A stretch of DNA of 64,000 nucleotides, taken from the NCBI RefSeq assembly GCF_001649575.2, contig NC_051443.1, positions 12,878,694-12,942,693 on the forward strand. Direction: 5' to 3'. A program made the position numbers and the translations under genes. The stretch's first letter is position 1. Every line of letters starts with the position of its first letter. Under the pieces are notes generated by a model. That model was not told where the DNA came from. It saw only the letters and a list, made by a program, of their open reading frames with translations, and made no database searches. Source of the DNA: Kryptolebias marmoratus (taxonomy: Eukaryota; Chordata; Actinopteri; Cyprinodontiformes; Rivulidae). Positions 37,379-51,200 of the stretch are shown here, in pieces.

Positions 37379-40016
37379 AGTGGTTTCCACGTGTGGAGGT
37401 TTCACACTGCTGCTTTACTATAATATTGTTTTTGTTTTTTTCAATTAGTCCAGATTAAGTGTCAAAAACGATTTTAAAAAAGGTTGCTGACTCATACAGA
37501 ATGTAAAACTGCTGCTCTGAGAAAATAAGTACAGGACAACCCAGTAAAATCTTAGAGTAACATTCAAATGGAAGTAATTAGTTTGTGATTACAACTTAGA
37601 GCCTCACATAAACATCTTGTGAACTTGTTTCAGAAAAAAAATCCCACGTCACCGAGGTACATGAACTCCTTCTGCAAACACGGCCAATGTGGCTCTCAGA
37701 AGACGCCGTCTGTCTGATAATGTATTTGATACTCGCCATACAGTCAGCTATACAGCGTTTCACACACATCTCGGGCCTGTGGGTCAAACACTGTTTACTG
37801 TCAGAGGCCGCACGAATGTCCACCACTTAAAGTACTTGTTACCTCAGTGGGGTGAAAATTTCTGAGAACTCAGTGTGGTCTATGGGTTCCCACACCACAG
37901 GTTCACAGTTTAAAAAACCCTGTAACCTTTTTGTGGTCATAGTAACATCATCCTATGTATGCACAACCATCATCATCTACATAACATAACTGCAGAAGAG
38001 TGAAACTACAGCTACTTCCTCCACATTCTCTAGTGAGCACATTGAGTTTCAGCCTACAGGTTCCTACCTAACGTGGAGATAAACAGCAACGATCACACGC
38101 CTCTGCAGGCGTGAGAATGTGCTCTGTGTTTTGAAGGAACTAAAGTGAACTTGTAATCCTATTTAAGCATGCAACAGCAACCCAAACCGTTCTTATCCAA
38201 GGGGGTATTTCAGCAAAAACAACGACAAAGAAGCTTGTAATTTCACTGAAATGCACTGAAAAACTGCATAATTTTCTAGACACGCTACACAAAGTCAAAT
38301 TAAACTTCATAACACATTTAAAGTTAACCTTAGTTTGCTAAAATATTCGATTCATTAATAGGAAATCAGTAATCCGCTATAAAACCTCATAATTTCTCAA
38401 CCTAAATACCTGTTGCTCCAAACAATCATGACACCTGTTGCTGTGAGCTGCTCACTGTCGCCATCTAGGGTCCAGAAAGTAAAAATACACACAAAAAAGT
38501 ATGAAAATTAATTCAAATACTGCATATATTACTATAACTATATATCCAATTACTTTTTTCAGATACTTTTATTAGATATGAAATATGCATTTCAGTGCTG
38601 AAGACTTCTTTGTTAAGTAAGAAATTAATTTCTTTCCAGGATTTTACCACAAAATTCAGTGAAACGAGAGCTGGCTAAAGTAAAGAAGTTTCAGCATGTA
38701 GCCTTTTGGTGTATTAGATATAAACTGAGTTGGATAATTTAATTTGTGGTAAACAAACAAACAAATAAATGAATGAATGAAACTAATATAAAAAAGGCTT
38801 CACTGCAGGAAATGTGGCTTGTTTGGAGATTACACTTTGATGTAACGAAAAGGGAAGTAGTGCCGTCACAGTTGTTTCGTGTCTTACACAGCAGAGATAA
38901 AACTTCATTAATTCATCAGCAGGTTGCACAAAATAACTTCTTAAAACAACATACTCACAGTGAACAAATATGTTTATTTAACTTGGTTGGATAAAAACGA
39001 CCGGGCAAGTAAAGAAATCCATGTTCTCTTTATACAGTAATGCTCTCGTGGCAAACATTAGAAAAACACGAGTTAATTATTAATTTTTTTTTTTTTCCTT
39101 TAACAGGTCAGCCACCAAAAGTTTCTCATTTTGATTTTGTCTTCTGACCAAAGAAATGCTGGAAGAGATGAAAGAGGAGGAAAGGAAACATCGCAGGCAA
39201 ATAGCTGACTGCTCGCTTCCTTCCTAATACAAATATTTAGACTTATTGCACAAAAAACATTTTTGTGTGTTTATTTCTCACAGCTGATTTGCATTAAATA
39301 AGAAAACACATTAAGAGCTGGTTCTGACTTAGAAAGTCATCGTCGACATCAGACATTTTAATTTAATATTGTCCTTTCATTCGCTGTATGTTTAAAAACT
39401 GCTCATGTGAAAAACATAAAATAGTTTGTGTTTGTCTCGTCTTAATTAAACATATTAAAATATCTCCTCTTCAGTGATGCTGTTGCCAAATTTTGCTTTC
39501 AAAAACCAATTCATTCAAATTATTTTAGTTATGGCTTTTGTTTTGTTTTACTTGCACAACTCAAACAAATGACCCGCTCAGGCAGGCAGTAAGTGAAATA
39601 CAAATACTGTTCACATTATAGACCATCACAGGCATAAATAAAGGAGTGAAAACAGCTGATTTACAAGACAGTTTGACGTTTTCAGTCCTTCACTTTGTTT
39701 GACAGCATGCACTTTAATTCTTACCCACTAGGTGGTGCTGTTTACATAGAAAACAAGTGGAGAAGCTCAGTTTTTACTGAGCGGCCACAGGCGACAGTGT
39801 TTGGATTTTACTCACATATATAAGGCACACGGATCAGAGGCTTTTGAGCTCAGAATTCAGATACACACTTTTTTTCTGGAAACACCTCTACAAACAACAA
39901 AAAAAAAATGTGTGTGAATGTTTTGCCTTTCTTGGTTGCACCCTGATATGCCTTTGCAAAGTTCAAAATCTTACTTTTGCATTAAAGAATGCAGATTGAC
40001 GTTTTTAGGAAGAACA
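37379..40016. other. Intergenic DNA upstream of plpp1, nothing recognised
   Basis: AT-rich sequence with simple runs such as AAACAAACAAACAAATAAATGAATG (about 38751-38780). I see no exon, RNA gene or structured repeat. Open frames are all under 77 codons. Confidence 0.55.
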
Positions 40017-40022
40017 TTTATT
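40017..40022 (-). terminator. csgalnact1: csgalnact1 polyadenylation signal (AATAAA on minus strand)
   Basis: TTTATT on the plus strand, 314 bases beyond the csgalnact1 stop codon in transcript direction. It is the first canonical signal downstream and predicts a 3' UTR of about 0.34 kb. Further TTTATT sites near 39270 could extend it. Confidence 0.55.
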
Positions 40023-40335
40023 TACTTTCTTAAAACTAAACATCCCTAAAACATCTTCATATCTTCCTTGATAGTTCCAACTAAAACATTTATCACTGCA
40101 ATCTTTGCTTGTGTATGTGTTAGAAATATACCATCTGATGTTTCAGCTGTAGTTTTAGATTTTCTGTTCGCGTATAAAACGAAGCTTGGCATCGAGCTCT
40201 CAGAAGGACAGCAAATAAAGTGTCCTTCCCAGAAATCCATGTACATTTAGTCGAAGTAAAGACTTGACTCCACCTGCTCTGTTTTAACAGGTCGCACTCC
40301 TCGCGGTCATTACAACCCAACCCGTTCGGAGTCCT

Positions 40336-43300
40336 TCATGTTTTCTTGGGGTTTTGTTTTGCTTTCTGCCTGCGGAGGTGTGCTTCGATCTCGTGCCTGA
40401 AGAAGAGCATCCCCAGCTGGCCGTGTGAGGCCTCGTTCATGGCCTTGGACTGCATGCACATGCGGTACTGGTCCGGGGTCAGCTCGTCGGCACAGTGCTT
40501 CTCGTGCCACAGGTGGAACAAGCCGCGCGACGGCGCTCGGACCACTAGCAGGCTGCTGTGGAGGTACTTTCTGTAGAGGTGGACGTCTTCGCCGCCCCAG
40601 CCTTTGATGTCGATGTCAAACCCACCTGAGAGACCGGAGCGAGAAGATCAGATCAGGACAACATCACGGGATGTGTTGTTCCCAAATGTGGAGACACAAA
40701 ACATCTGTATTAGCGAATGATTTGCAATATATTGTCAGAGCTTTGTTCAATTCCATCAGGAGTTTGTGGTCTGTGATCATAATCACTATGAGGTTTTAGC
40801 TTTTGTTTTTTTTTTTTTTGTTTTTTTTTTTTGATTGATGCAGCTTTGGATCAAGCATGCATGTCCAATGTTGCTTTGTCCAAACTGCAGAGTTATTTCA
40901 GTCATGTCAATTAAAAACCAAGACAAAAAAAGACAATCTGAGCTTCAAGGCTATACAAAGAATAAAACTGAAATTTGAGCACAGAATTAATTCATTTATT
41001 CAGTTTTAAATGTGTGTGCACTCATAAGAGAGGAAAATCATGATATTTATGGGGGGAAATCATTTTCTTTCAAGGAATATACTCTATAAATGTTAAAACA
41101 AAGGGTATTTAGCCCAAATGCAACAACCTGTCAGATGGCAGGCAGATGCAATGCCGCTGGTTGCCAGCAGAGGGCAGATGGTGTCAGAACAAACTTGGAA
41201 GAAAAAGCTCCTGGGTTCATTTGATGTATCATTAAAGATTTAAAGATTTCGCTCATAGTTTAAATCCTTTGATACAGCCAGAAGTTTTAAACTTTTGAGT
41301 AACGCAGACAATAGAATGGAGCACAGCTCCTCCCTTGTGATAGACAGTCTTATTTAAAAAGGAAAAAAGATGTAAAAAAATGGACACTTAAGGCTTCTTA
41401 AACCTGCTGGTACCATCTGTGCATTGGGTTTCATTTCCTTTTTTTTTTCCTTTTTGTCATTTGTATGTGTGTGTGCGTGCATGTTTTTGTGGCGCCACAA
41501 TAAGACACTGCAGCACTGAATATATTAAATTTTGGAGGGAAACAAATTTGATGTAAATCTGTCTGGAGAGCTGATATAAGTCAGCCAGAGGAGATGGGCA
41601 GATGCTAATAGGTGCCGCTGTTGCTGCTTGGAGATTGTTTTATGCAGAGAAAGGCAATAAAATCTCTTCCCTGTTAGATAAGTAATGCATTCCTTCCCTC
41701 CCCCCCCCCCATGTCCATTAGCAGCATTAGCTTAACAATTCTGCACATGTTTGGTTGTAATTGAAGCAGCCTAATTTTTACTGCCTTATATAACACCTGA
41801 ACACAGATAATCAGCCCTCAGGAGGAACTGTTTATGAATTCCTGAAGAGTCTGCGATTGGTATCTCTGCACTGCATGTCCCGTTATTTGGATGTTGCTGT
41901 TTTCTCATATTTACCGATGTTGATGAAGTCGGACCTGTACTGACAAGTCATGCCGAAACCAAAATCCCTCCAGAGGCCCGTGTCTTTCTTGATCACCTGC
42001 ATGGAGAGTTGGACATTTTTACGGACAGTGAGATCTGTAGGACAAGCAGCTGGAGCGGACATCAGTTTCACAACAACCCCACAAGGGGCCGGCAGGGTAA
42101 TGGGAAACAAAAAAAAAAAAGGAAAGGAGGAGGATTTGATTGCTGCGTGTTACCAGTTGCTGCTCCACAGGTGGGATGTGCTCAGGACCTCCGTAGATCA
42201 GGGTGGGGTTGTACTGGCTGAACAACACGGGGTAGAAGACCTTCTTACCTGCACAGACACAGCAGGTGTCAGACAGGTCACTGGGGACCGGACGGGCATG
42301 TGCAGCAGATTTGTGAAACTTCAAAATGACTGACTGTGTGAAGGCTGACTTCTTGGTTTTCGTTTTTCTGTACCTCTTTTTGTAATCTAACAACTTCTGC
42401 ATACTTTGTTTATATGTCACACTGGGCACCATGACTTATGCTTTTTTAACTTTTGTACAATTCAAAACTGATTTATTTCCCTACAGAAATACACAGATCT
42501 CTTTAATTCCTTCAAAAACATTGTTTTCTTTCAAATCTGCTTCAGCTTACTTCCTGTTTTTGTCTTCTTTTTCTAGTTTGAGCTTTCAGCTACCACTAAG
42601 CTACTTTTACTTTTTAAATAGCCTTTTGATACCATTAGCTTTAGCTACCAGTCCACTACTTTTAGATAGTATTTTGCTTCTGCTATTTTCTTAGCTAGCA
42701 TTTAACTACTTCTAACTGGCACTTGCTACTTTTAGCTTTAAGGTAGCCTTTCACTACATTAGCTTTAAGCTACCATTCTGCTACTCTTAAGTATCATTTT
42801 GAGTTTTGGCTAGTCTTTTGCTCTTTTTTAGCTTTTAGCTAGTATTCTGCTTCTTTTGGCTTTAACAGCTCAGTTCCAGCTTCTTCAGCAGATTTCAGAA
42901 GTCATTCAAGTATCAGCAGTCACACTGCATTTACACAGGAAATGCTAATTTTTCTAGCTCTCTTTGACTTGCGCTCCAGCGTACTTGCTCTACGCTACTG
43001 TTAGTTTTTAGCTAGCCTTTTGCCACGTTTAGCTTTTTTTGCTACGTCTCAATAATAAACAGCTGCAGACTCTGAGGTCCCATCGATCTGAAGGCCGGCC
43101 AGTCTGACGTTCTATCCAGTTCATGCACCAAAAGTAAACTTTATTATTATTACTACTACTACTACTAGAGGTAGTAGTAGTAGCTTGATGTTTATATTTT
43201 ATGCAAAAATATGCAAAAATGTCAGTTTTAATGTTTATGTACTCAATTTCAATTAAAACTCAGATGATCTTTGGTTGATTATTGCTGCCTAGCTTCTCTT

Positions 43301-46300
43301 ATTGACGACAAAAAGAATTTATTTCTGAAAAGCAAAAATGTTTTTTAAAAAAAGAAGCCATCTGAAAAGATAAACTCATACTTTATCTTGACATTTTTCT
43401 CTTCTGTAGGGGTTTTCATTTGAACCTTATCATCTTTCTCTGCTTTTATTGTCTGTAGCATTTATCACCAGATTAGCTTTCCCAGGAAGAAAACGAAACA
43501 AAAGCAGAAAATATTTATCCACAAGTTATCTTTAGCACACATTTCGTTTTTTTTTTTTTTAATTGCCATGCACCTCTTTTGGCAGATGATAATGTGTTTT
43601 GGCACGGTAGTAGCTGAGACTGATCCCAAACACAAAACACAAATTAGCCAATAAGTATTTGAAGCTAACTCTGTCTGTCTGTTGAATGGATTTTATTTGT
43701 TTTATACAAATAAAAGCATAAATAACGTGATTTTATTAATGTATATTCTTTACAGTTTCCTTTTATCTTGACTTAATTATCATTCACTTCAAAAATCTGA
43801 AGCATACAGGTTTTTTTCTAACACTATCAATTGTGTTGGGGACGAATTAAAACATATTTCCAAAGCATTTTAGCATGGATGTAAGAGTTAAGTTACGTTT
43901 TTTTTTGAGCATGGGATGTTGTTCTGCGCTGAACTGAAGTGTGTGAGCTGATATTTCTGTGCATCAGCCGGAAGAAGCCTGAGAGTGGACAGGCCTCAGA
44001 GTCAGATCCTTCCCTTACTTTTAGCTCTTAGCTAATGTTCGGCTTCTTCTAGCCTAAACAACTCACTTTTAGCTCCTTCAGCCATTCAGCACTCAGCTTT
44101 CACACTGCTGTTTTTATTTTGTTTGTTTAATTTCTCTAGTTTTACCGCTTCAAACAGCTTCACATGTGATTTAGGATTACTTATAAGACTTCTAAATAAA
44201 ACCCCCTCAGAGGTAAATTTTCACCACACTCCAAACTAGCTCTTTTATCTACACCTGGACGAGTCAGAACGGACACTTCAGACATCTGCAGTTCAGTATT
44301 CTCCTTTCAAAATGTGAATCCGGGACCGCAGAGAGCCTCCATCAAGTACCTGAATCATATCAGCTCGCTGCTCTCAGAGTGGAGTGGTTCTATTCTAAAC
44401 TCCTCATTTCTTCTCCGAGGCTAACATGAGGACATTAAGCACGGGCACCGAGAAATGCCACAGGAAAGTTAATTAGCGGATTTGTCAGGATGTGTAAACA
44501 ACTTTTTGTGTAAAATGGGCCACAGAGATTCACTAGAAGCATAACTTTTCTGTGCCTAATTGTGTGTGTTTATTTGTCTGTCTGTTAGCAAAATATCTCA
44601 CAAACCAGTAGACTGATTTTACTGAAACTCTCAAAAATTAATCATTAGATGTTCCTCTACAGCTGATTAGCTTTTGGAGTCAGCCCTGTTCAATATAGCT
44701 GCCACACCTAATCAACCTTAGAAACATAAAATGGCTGTAACTCTGTTTACTTAGTAGATATTGTGATAAAATTAGATGTGGTAGTAGCTGAGAGTCACCC
44801 CCAACACATACTCTGAACAATAACTAATCATTCAAGAACATCACTTAAAACTTTGCCTTTAACTATTGGAGTCAACCCTGTTTGTCTGTTAGCAAAATAT
44901 CTCATGAACAACTGGGTGGATTTTAATGAAACCTTCCAAAAGTATTCATTGGATGCACATCTACAATTGATTAACCTTTAGAGTCAATCCAATTGAAGAT
45001 GTCAGCCACTGCTAAATGAGCCTTAGCAAACAGAATTGGTCATAACTCAGTCAAATTTACACATATTGAGCTACAATTTGGTGAGGTTGTAGCCAAGAGT
45101 CCTTCGCAACAGATACGTTACTGGATTGCGCAAAATCTCTGTTTAAACTTATGATATGCAAGGCGACGGGCGGTGTGCATTCTTTCAAGCAACGTCAGCT
45201 CTGACTTTCACGGGGTTCTATGGACGAGCAGCTTGTTGTGTTTGGTTTTGCCAGCACCTCATCCTAACACGATGCATGCCTCCCACCGCGCACTTCAGCG
45301 ATAAAAAGCTGTCTTCAGACAAGCTCGTGCAGCTGCGACTTATCAGGCTGACTGGGAAGCCGAGAGGTCGGCCCGAAAACGCCGAGCTCTGCTCCGACAG
45401 CGACACCACAGCTGAGGAGATGTGTTCCCCATTTCTTATTCTTTAAAAAGCAGGGATTAAATGTCTGAATAACACAGCTGGATTTGTGAATTCATAATCA
45501 TAATTTCCCTAATTTCACCAGTTGCTAATGCATTCAAACAAAGGGTTGGAGAGAGTGAGTGTGTGTGTGTTTCTGCGCGGCGTCCCACCAGGCTGTGTGT
45601 TCAGTCTGCAGGTGTTCAGGAAGTCGGCGGTGAAGTAGATGTCCACGTCGCAGAAGAAAAGCAGCACGTTGCCTCCCCTCCAGGCCCGGGCCCCCACGTC
45701 CAGACCCCGTCCCCGAGAAAACTCCTCGTCCAGCTGCAGCAGAGTGTAGTTCTTAAAGCTCGCCTCCCTTTCAGAAGCACACAGACCGTGAGACGGGGGT
45801 TAGAGACAAAGACATCTGGACTTGAAGTTAAATTCTGCTTGTTTAAATGACAAGTATGAAATACAGCATACATGATGGGGATTTTGTTATTGCCTGCTGT
45901 CATGAAAGGCATGCAATCATGTAATTGCATAGGCTTGTGTGTGTTTGTTTGTCTGTTAGCAAAATATCCCATGAACCGCTAGGTAGATTTTAATGAAAAT
46001 TTCAGAAATTAATCAATAGATGCACATTTACGACTGATTAACTTTTGGAATTAATCAAATTTAGGATGGCCGCTGCAGCTAATCAAACTTAGGAAACACA
46101 AAAATAGCTATAAATCAGCCAATTTTACAGATATTAACCTAATATTTTGGTGTGGTGATAGCTGAGAGTCATCACCAAAACATACTCCAATGAAACACTT
46201 AAGGTCTTTCTTTAAAACTTCGGCATTAACTGTTGGAGTCAACCAGGTTTGTCTGTTAGCAAAATATCTCACAAACCACTGAACCAAGGTTAATGAAACT

Positions 46301-48216
46301 CAAAAAATGATTAGTGACAGTAGCTCTACAAATGATGAGCTTTTGGAATCAGCCCAGTTTAAGATGGCCACCACAGCAAATTGAACTCATTCAGTTTTAC
46401 AGAGGCCTGAATTTAAAACTTTGGCATGCAAGGCATCGAGGAATGCCAAGTTCATTACCATAATATGAAACCGTTATTTTCCCTATTCTTAATATGTTTG
46501 ATGTTTTCATGTTTATACACTCAATTTAAGTTTAAATCCAGATGTTCTGTGGTTTATTATTGCTGCCTAGCTTCTCTTATTGACGTCAAAAGAGTTTATT
46601 TCTGCAAAGCAAAAACATATTTTTCAAAAGTCAACTGCAAAGATAAACTCATACTTTATCTTGACATTTTTCTCTTCTGTAGGGGTTTTCATCTGAACCT
46701 TATCATCTTTCTCTGCTTTTATTGTCCGTAGCATTTATCACCAGATGAGCTTTCCCAGGAAGAAAACGGAACAAAAGCAGAAAATATTTACCCACAAGTT
46801 ATCTTTAGCACACATTTTGTTTTATTTTATTTTTAAAAAATCGCCAGGCACTGAAAGGCAAAGGCAGATGATAATGTCTTTTGGCATGGTAGTGGCTGAG
46901 ACTGATCCCAAACACATGTTCCGAGTACTAACAGGTTGCTTAAGATATTTGGCCAAAATTTTGCCGTTAACTATCTGAAGGCAACTCTGTCTGTCTGTTA
47001 GCAAAATATCTCTTGAACCACTGAATGGGTTTTAATGAACTTTGCAGAAAGTATTGATTGGATGTACATCAACAACTGATTAACTGTTGGAGTTGATCCA
47101 ACTTAAGATGGCCGCCACAGCCAACTGACATTGGCTAACACAACAATGGCTATAACTGAGTCAATTTCGCAAATATTGAGCTAAAATTTGACGTGGTGGT
47201 AGCTGAGAGTCATTCACAACACATACTTTAAACGTGGCATCTTGTGATGTCGTGTGAGATTGCACATAATGGTATTTTGAGTTCAAAAAACTTCAAACTC
47301 TTTCATGAAAGGCAGTGGGTGATATGCATTACTTCAAGCAATGATAGGCCTTTAATTTCCATCAGACTGGAAAAAAAGCCAAAAAAAAAAATTAGTACCA
47401 GTGGGAAACAAGCCTTCCTGTGTTGCTGGCTTTTTTTTTACATGGCTGTGGCCTGAGTAAATAGAAACAGCTGGATCCAGATGCACCCAGCTGTGGCGTT
47501 TTCATTAACCAAAACAAATCACGCTGTTAGTCACTAATCCTTCACTCATCCCTGCACCTACACACACACACTTATCGTCTTCAGATGGTGGAAGCTGTGG
47601 AAAGGCTGGCTCACATATCTTAGTTTGAAGCAGAACAAACAGGATAAAACATCCTGTTTCATTTATGCGATGTCGGGTAAAACGACAGCGGGGGCAGAGA
47701 TTTGTAGGAGGAAACAAGCATGACCAGAGGAAATCTTTCACCTGAGGCGGCCTGATTCATCCCACCCATAATGCCATTTTCTCTGCTGCACGTCCGCTTT
47801 TTGTCCATAGTGTTAATCAGCCGATTTACTCACTGGTGCTATGGCGTGAAGCCTTTTGTCTCTCTCAGACCCGTTCAGCCTCCCTCCCCATAAATAAGAC
47901 ATGATAAACCTTTATGACGCCGGACGGCCCTAAATCCCAGAGACTGGAGCGTCCAAGTCTGTCTAAATCCAAACAGTCAATCTGCGTCTCTGAGTCCGGC
48001 AGCGGAGGACGGAGCTGCTGGCACTGAAGTGTCCACAGCTGGCAAAGACAGAACAATGGTTCTGCTGTGTTTCCAACACAGCGCCGGCTGCATTCGCATG
48101 TTATTCAGTCTCAGCTTTAATGTAGCACCAAGTGCATCTATCTGAGATCCACACAACCAGGTGAACTGCTAAGAGAGGGACCTGCGTGACTCAACCATTT
48201 TGTTTGGGGGAGGAAA

Positions 48217-48247
<31 letters not shown>

Positions 48248-51200
48248 AGCCCTAAAGTTTAGGCTTGTAAAAGTCGTTTAGCAGAATAAAAAGTGAGCAT
48301 CTGAAAGTACTGAACGGAGTCAGACTAAATTTACACACAAGTGAGAATAAGAAAAAAACTGAAAAGTTACATTAATGCATAATTAAATCAATAGTTTGTT
48401 TCACTGGTGCAAAGATGCAAACAAACTCATGCATCTAGATTTAATCCCCAAACTGCACGTATTCATGGCTGCTCCGTCAATTCAATCCCACCCACTGATC
48501 ACGTGAACGTGCACAGAGACGTTAATCTCCACATTATTTACAGTTCACACTAATCTCTGTCAGTCTCAGCTGGAAATAAGGTTCTGTTTTAATAAGCTAA
48601 GCTTTTAAGGACTTTTAATAAACAACTAAAATCAAAGACAAGCTCCTGCTATTGACATGTTTTCAGATTCAGCAACAGCCAACGAGTTCCCTTAAAATGA
48701 CTTTTATTCCAACTGGAGACTTTAAATCACTCAGACTTTATAATGGTGTGAACGTTGATCAGCGCTCCCACTGTTGTTTTCCTGTCTTTTATTTGTTTAT
48801 ACATTTTCTGCTGTCTAACTACTTCTGCACCATTTATACATCAAAACCTTCAGCTGATTTAGAAGACGGGTGCTATGACCTTCAGCTTTTGTTCTTTCTA
48901 TACTTTTCAGATGATTTAACTTTATTTACAAATATTTCCTTGGTAGAAATACACGAGCTCTCTTCAGTTCTCTTCAAACCTTCTTCAGCACATTTGCTCT
49001 ATTTCTGTCTTTTACCTTTACACTTTAGCTATTATTATGCTACATTTAGCCTTTTGCTACTTTTAGCTTCTAGCTACCATTCTGTTACATTTAGCTAGCC
49101 TTTTGCTGCAGTTTTTAGCTTCTAGCTAGCCTATTTCTACTTTTAGCTTATAGCTAGCCCTTTGCTACTTTTAGCTTTTAGCTAGCATTTTGTTACTTTA
49201 AGCATTTAGCAAGTGTTGTGCTTCTTTTATCTAGTGTTATGCTACTTTTAGCTAATATTTTGGTCCTTCTACTTTTTAGTTATTATTTTGGTCCTTTTAA
49301 CTCTTAGTGTTCAGCTACTTTTAGCTACCGTTTTGGTCCTTTCAGCATTTAGCTCATGTTCTGCTAATTGTACCTACTGTTATCATTTTAGTTACTCTTT
49401 TGGGCCTTTTAGTGTTTAGCTAGTATTTTGGTCCTTTTAGCTCTTAGCTAGTGTTCAGCTTCTTTTAGCTACTGTTTTGGTCCTTTTAGCATTTAGCCAG
49501 TATGCTGCTACTTTTAGCTAGAGTTTTGGTCCTTTTTACCTAGTGTTCAGCTTCTTTTAGCTTTCGATCATTCAGTCAGTGTTCCTGCTGCGTTTTCACA
49601 GAAGATGCCGTTTATCCGGCTTATTATGACTCCGACTCTGTTCACCGAGCGACAGACGCAGGAGTTGCAGTATCTCCTCCGAGCAGTTCGACAAAACACA
49701 AAAGATCCCGGGCTTCAGATGGGTAATCAGTAGTCTACGCATGTAATGCAGAAGACGTGCAAAGCCATAAAAAATGCAGAGTTGGTTTCAGCTGAGGCCT
49801 GAGGTGAGACAGCTACAGTTTAATAACTCTGAGTAAACTGGATCTGTAACAGATTTGCAAAACCAGAATCTGTCACAGCTTTCAGATTCATCTCCAGTTT
49901 GTTTGGCACTAAAAGAACCTCATATTCTCCTCCTAATGAACTAATGGTTTTTCTTCTCCTTCTTCTGAGCTTTCAAAGATTTCTCAGTGAACTCACTCAT
50001 CTGACAGACTAAAATGCCATCATTTATGAAAGGCAAGATGTGAAAAGAAAGAAAGAAAAAGCCAGAGTCTGAAGGAGTGATCTATTCTTTAATCCTTTTT
50101 ATCCGTTTTCCAGCTTTCCGTATAATCCTTGTTAATCGACTGGTCGCGTCCTTGAAAGTGAGATTTGTTTTTTTTCCTCCACATTTGGCTCTTGAATCTT
50201 ATCTGTGCACCTCTCCACTCCCTTCCCTTTCCCACAGTTCTGCCCAGCGCCTTCATCTGGTCTCCAGGTCCACAGCGCAGTCATTATTTACACGTATTGA
50301 CTGGACGGATCGCTCACGGGTCTCTCTCCTTTAATCACCGTCTCCCTCCCTCCTCTTTATTTCACACTGTTGTGAATTTCTATTCTGAAAGATGTAAGCG
50401 TCAGATATTTACAGCCTCCCCCCAAGAGAGTCTCCGATTGAAGCTTTGAAGTGTGAATTTCTGAGCATTATTTTTGAAACGAGACCACCTGAACAGATTT
50501 ATTTTAAAAACGCATCCTATAAAGTAGGAAGTCTGAGAACACTGAAGCCATGATTTTTCTGGTGCAAAAGTCGATTTTTAGCCCGCCACCGAAACACAAA
50601 GGCGGACAATAATGATTTTGCTCGTATCTACTCGTGTGTTCATGTCTGTTAGCGAAATATCCCATGAAACACTGAATGAATTTTGATCAGGCTTTCAGAA
50701 AGTGATCACTGGATAGACCGCTTCAACTGATCAACTTCTGGAGTCAGTTCAGCTCAAGATGGCCGCCACAGCTAGTCAACATTAGCAAACACAAAAATAG
50801 CTGTAACTCTGTCAGTTTTACAGATACTCAGTTAAAATTTGACCTGGTAGCTGATAGTCAGTCACAGCACATACTTTGAGCGTGGCATTTTCACAACATC
50901 ACGTGAGATTTTGTGAAACGTCCTTTTCAAGGTTTGACCAAAAACGGCTACAACTCTTATCATTTTGAACATTAGATGATCTGAGTTTAAACTTCTGGCA
51001 TAAAAAGTACCATTAATACCTTCTTACAGGTTTCTGGGAAGTTTCTGCTTGTTTATAATAGCCTTTAGTGCTTATGTAGTGAATGCTTTTGGTAATTATC
51101 TGAGCAGGGTTAGGCTTAGAGGCAGAGCGTGTGACTGCAGTGTGATTTCTGATTTCAATAAGCACAAACCCGAGCAGTTAGCCTGAACTGAATTTGTTGG

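Noticed and set aside
48652..49098. 148-codon open frame on the plus strand
   Set aside because: Leu/Phe/Tyr/Ser-rich translation of AT-rich DNA that runs into the AGCT-rich tandem repeat. No domain is recognisable.
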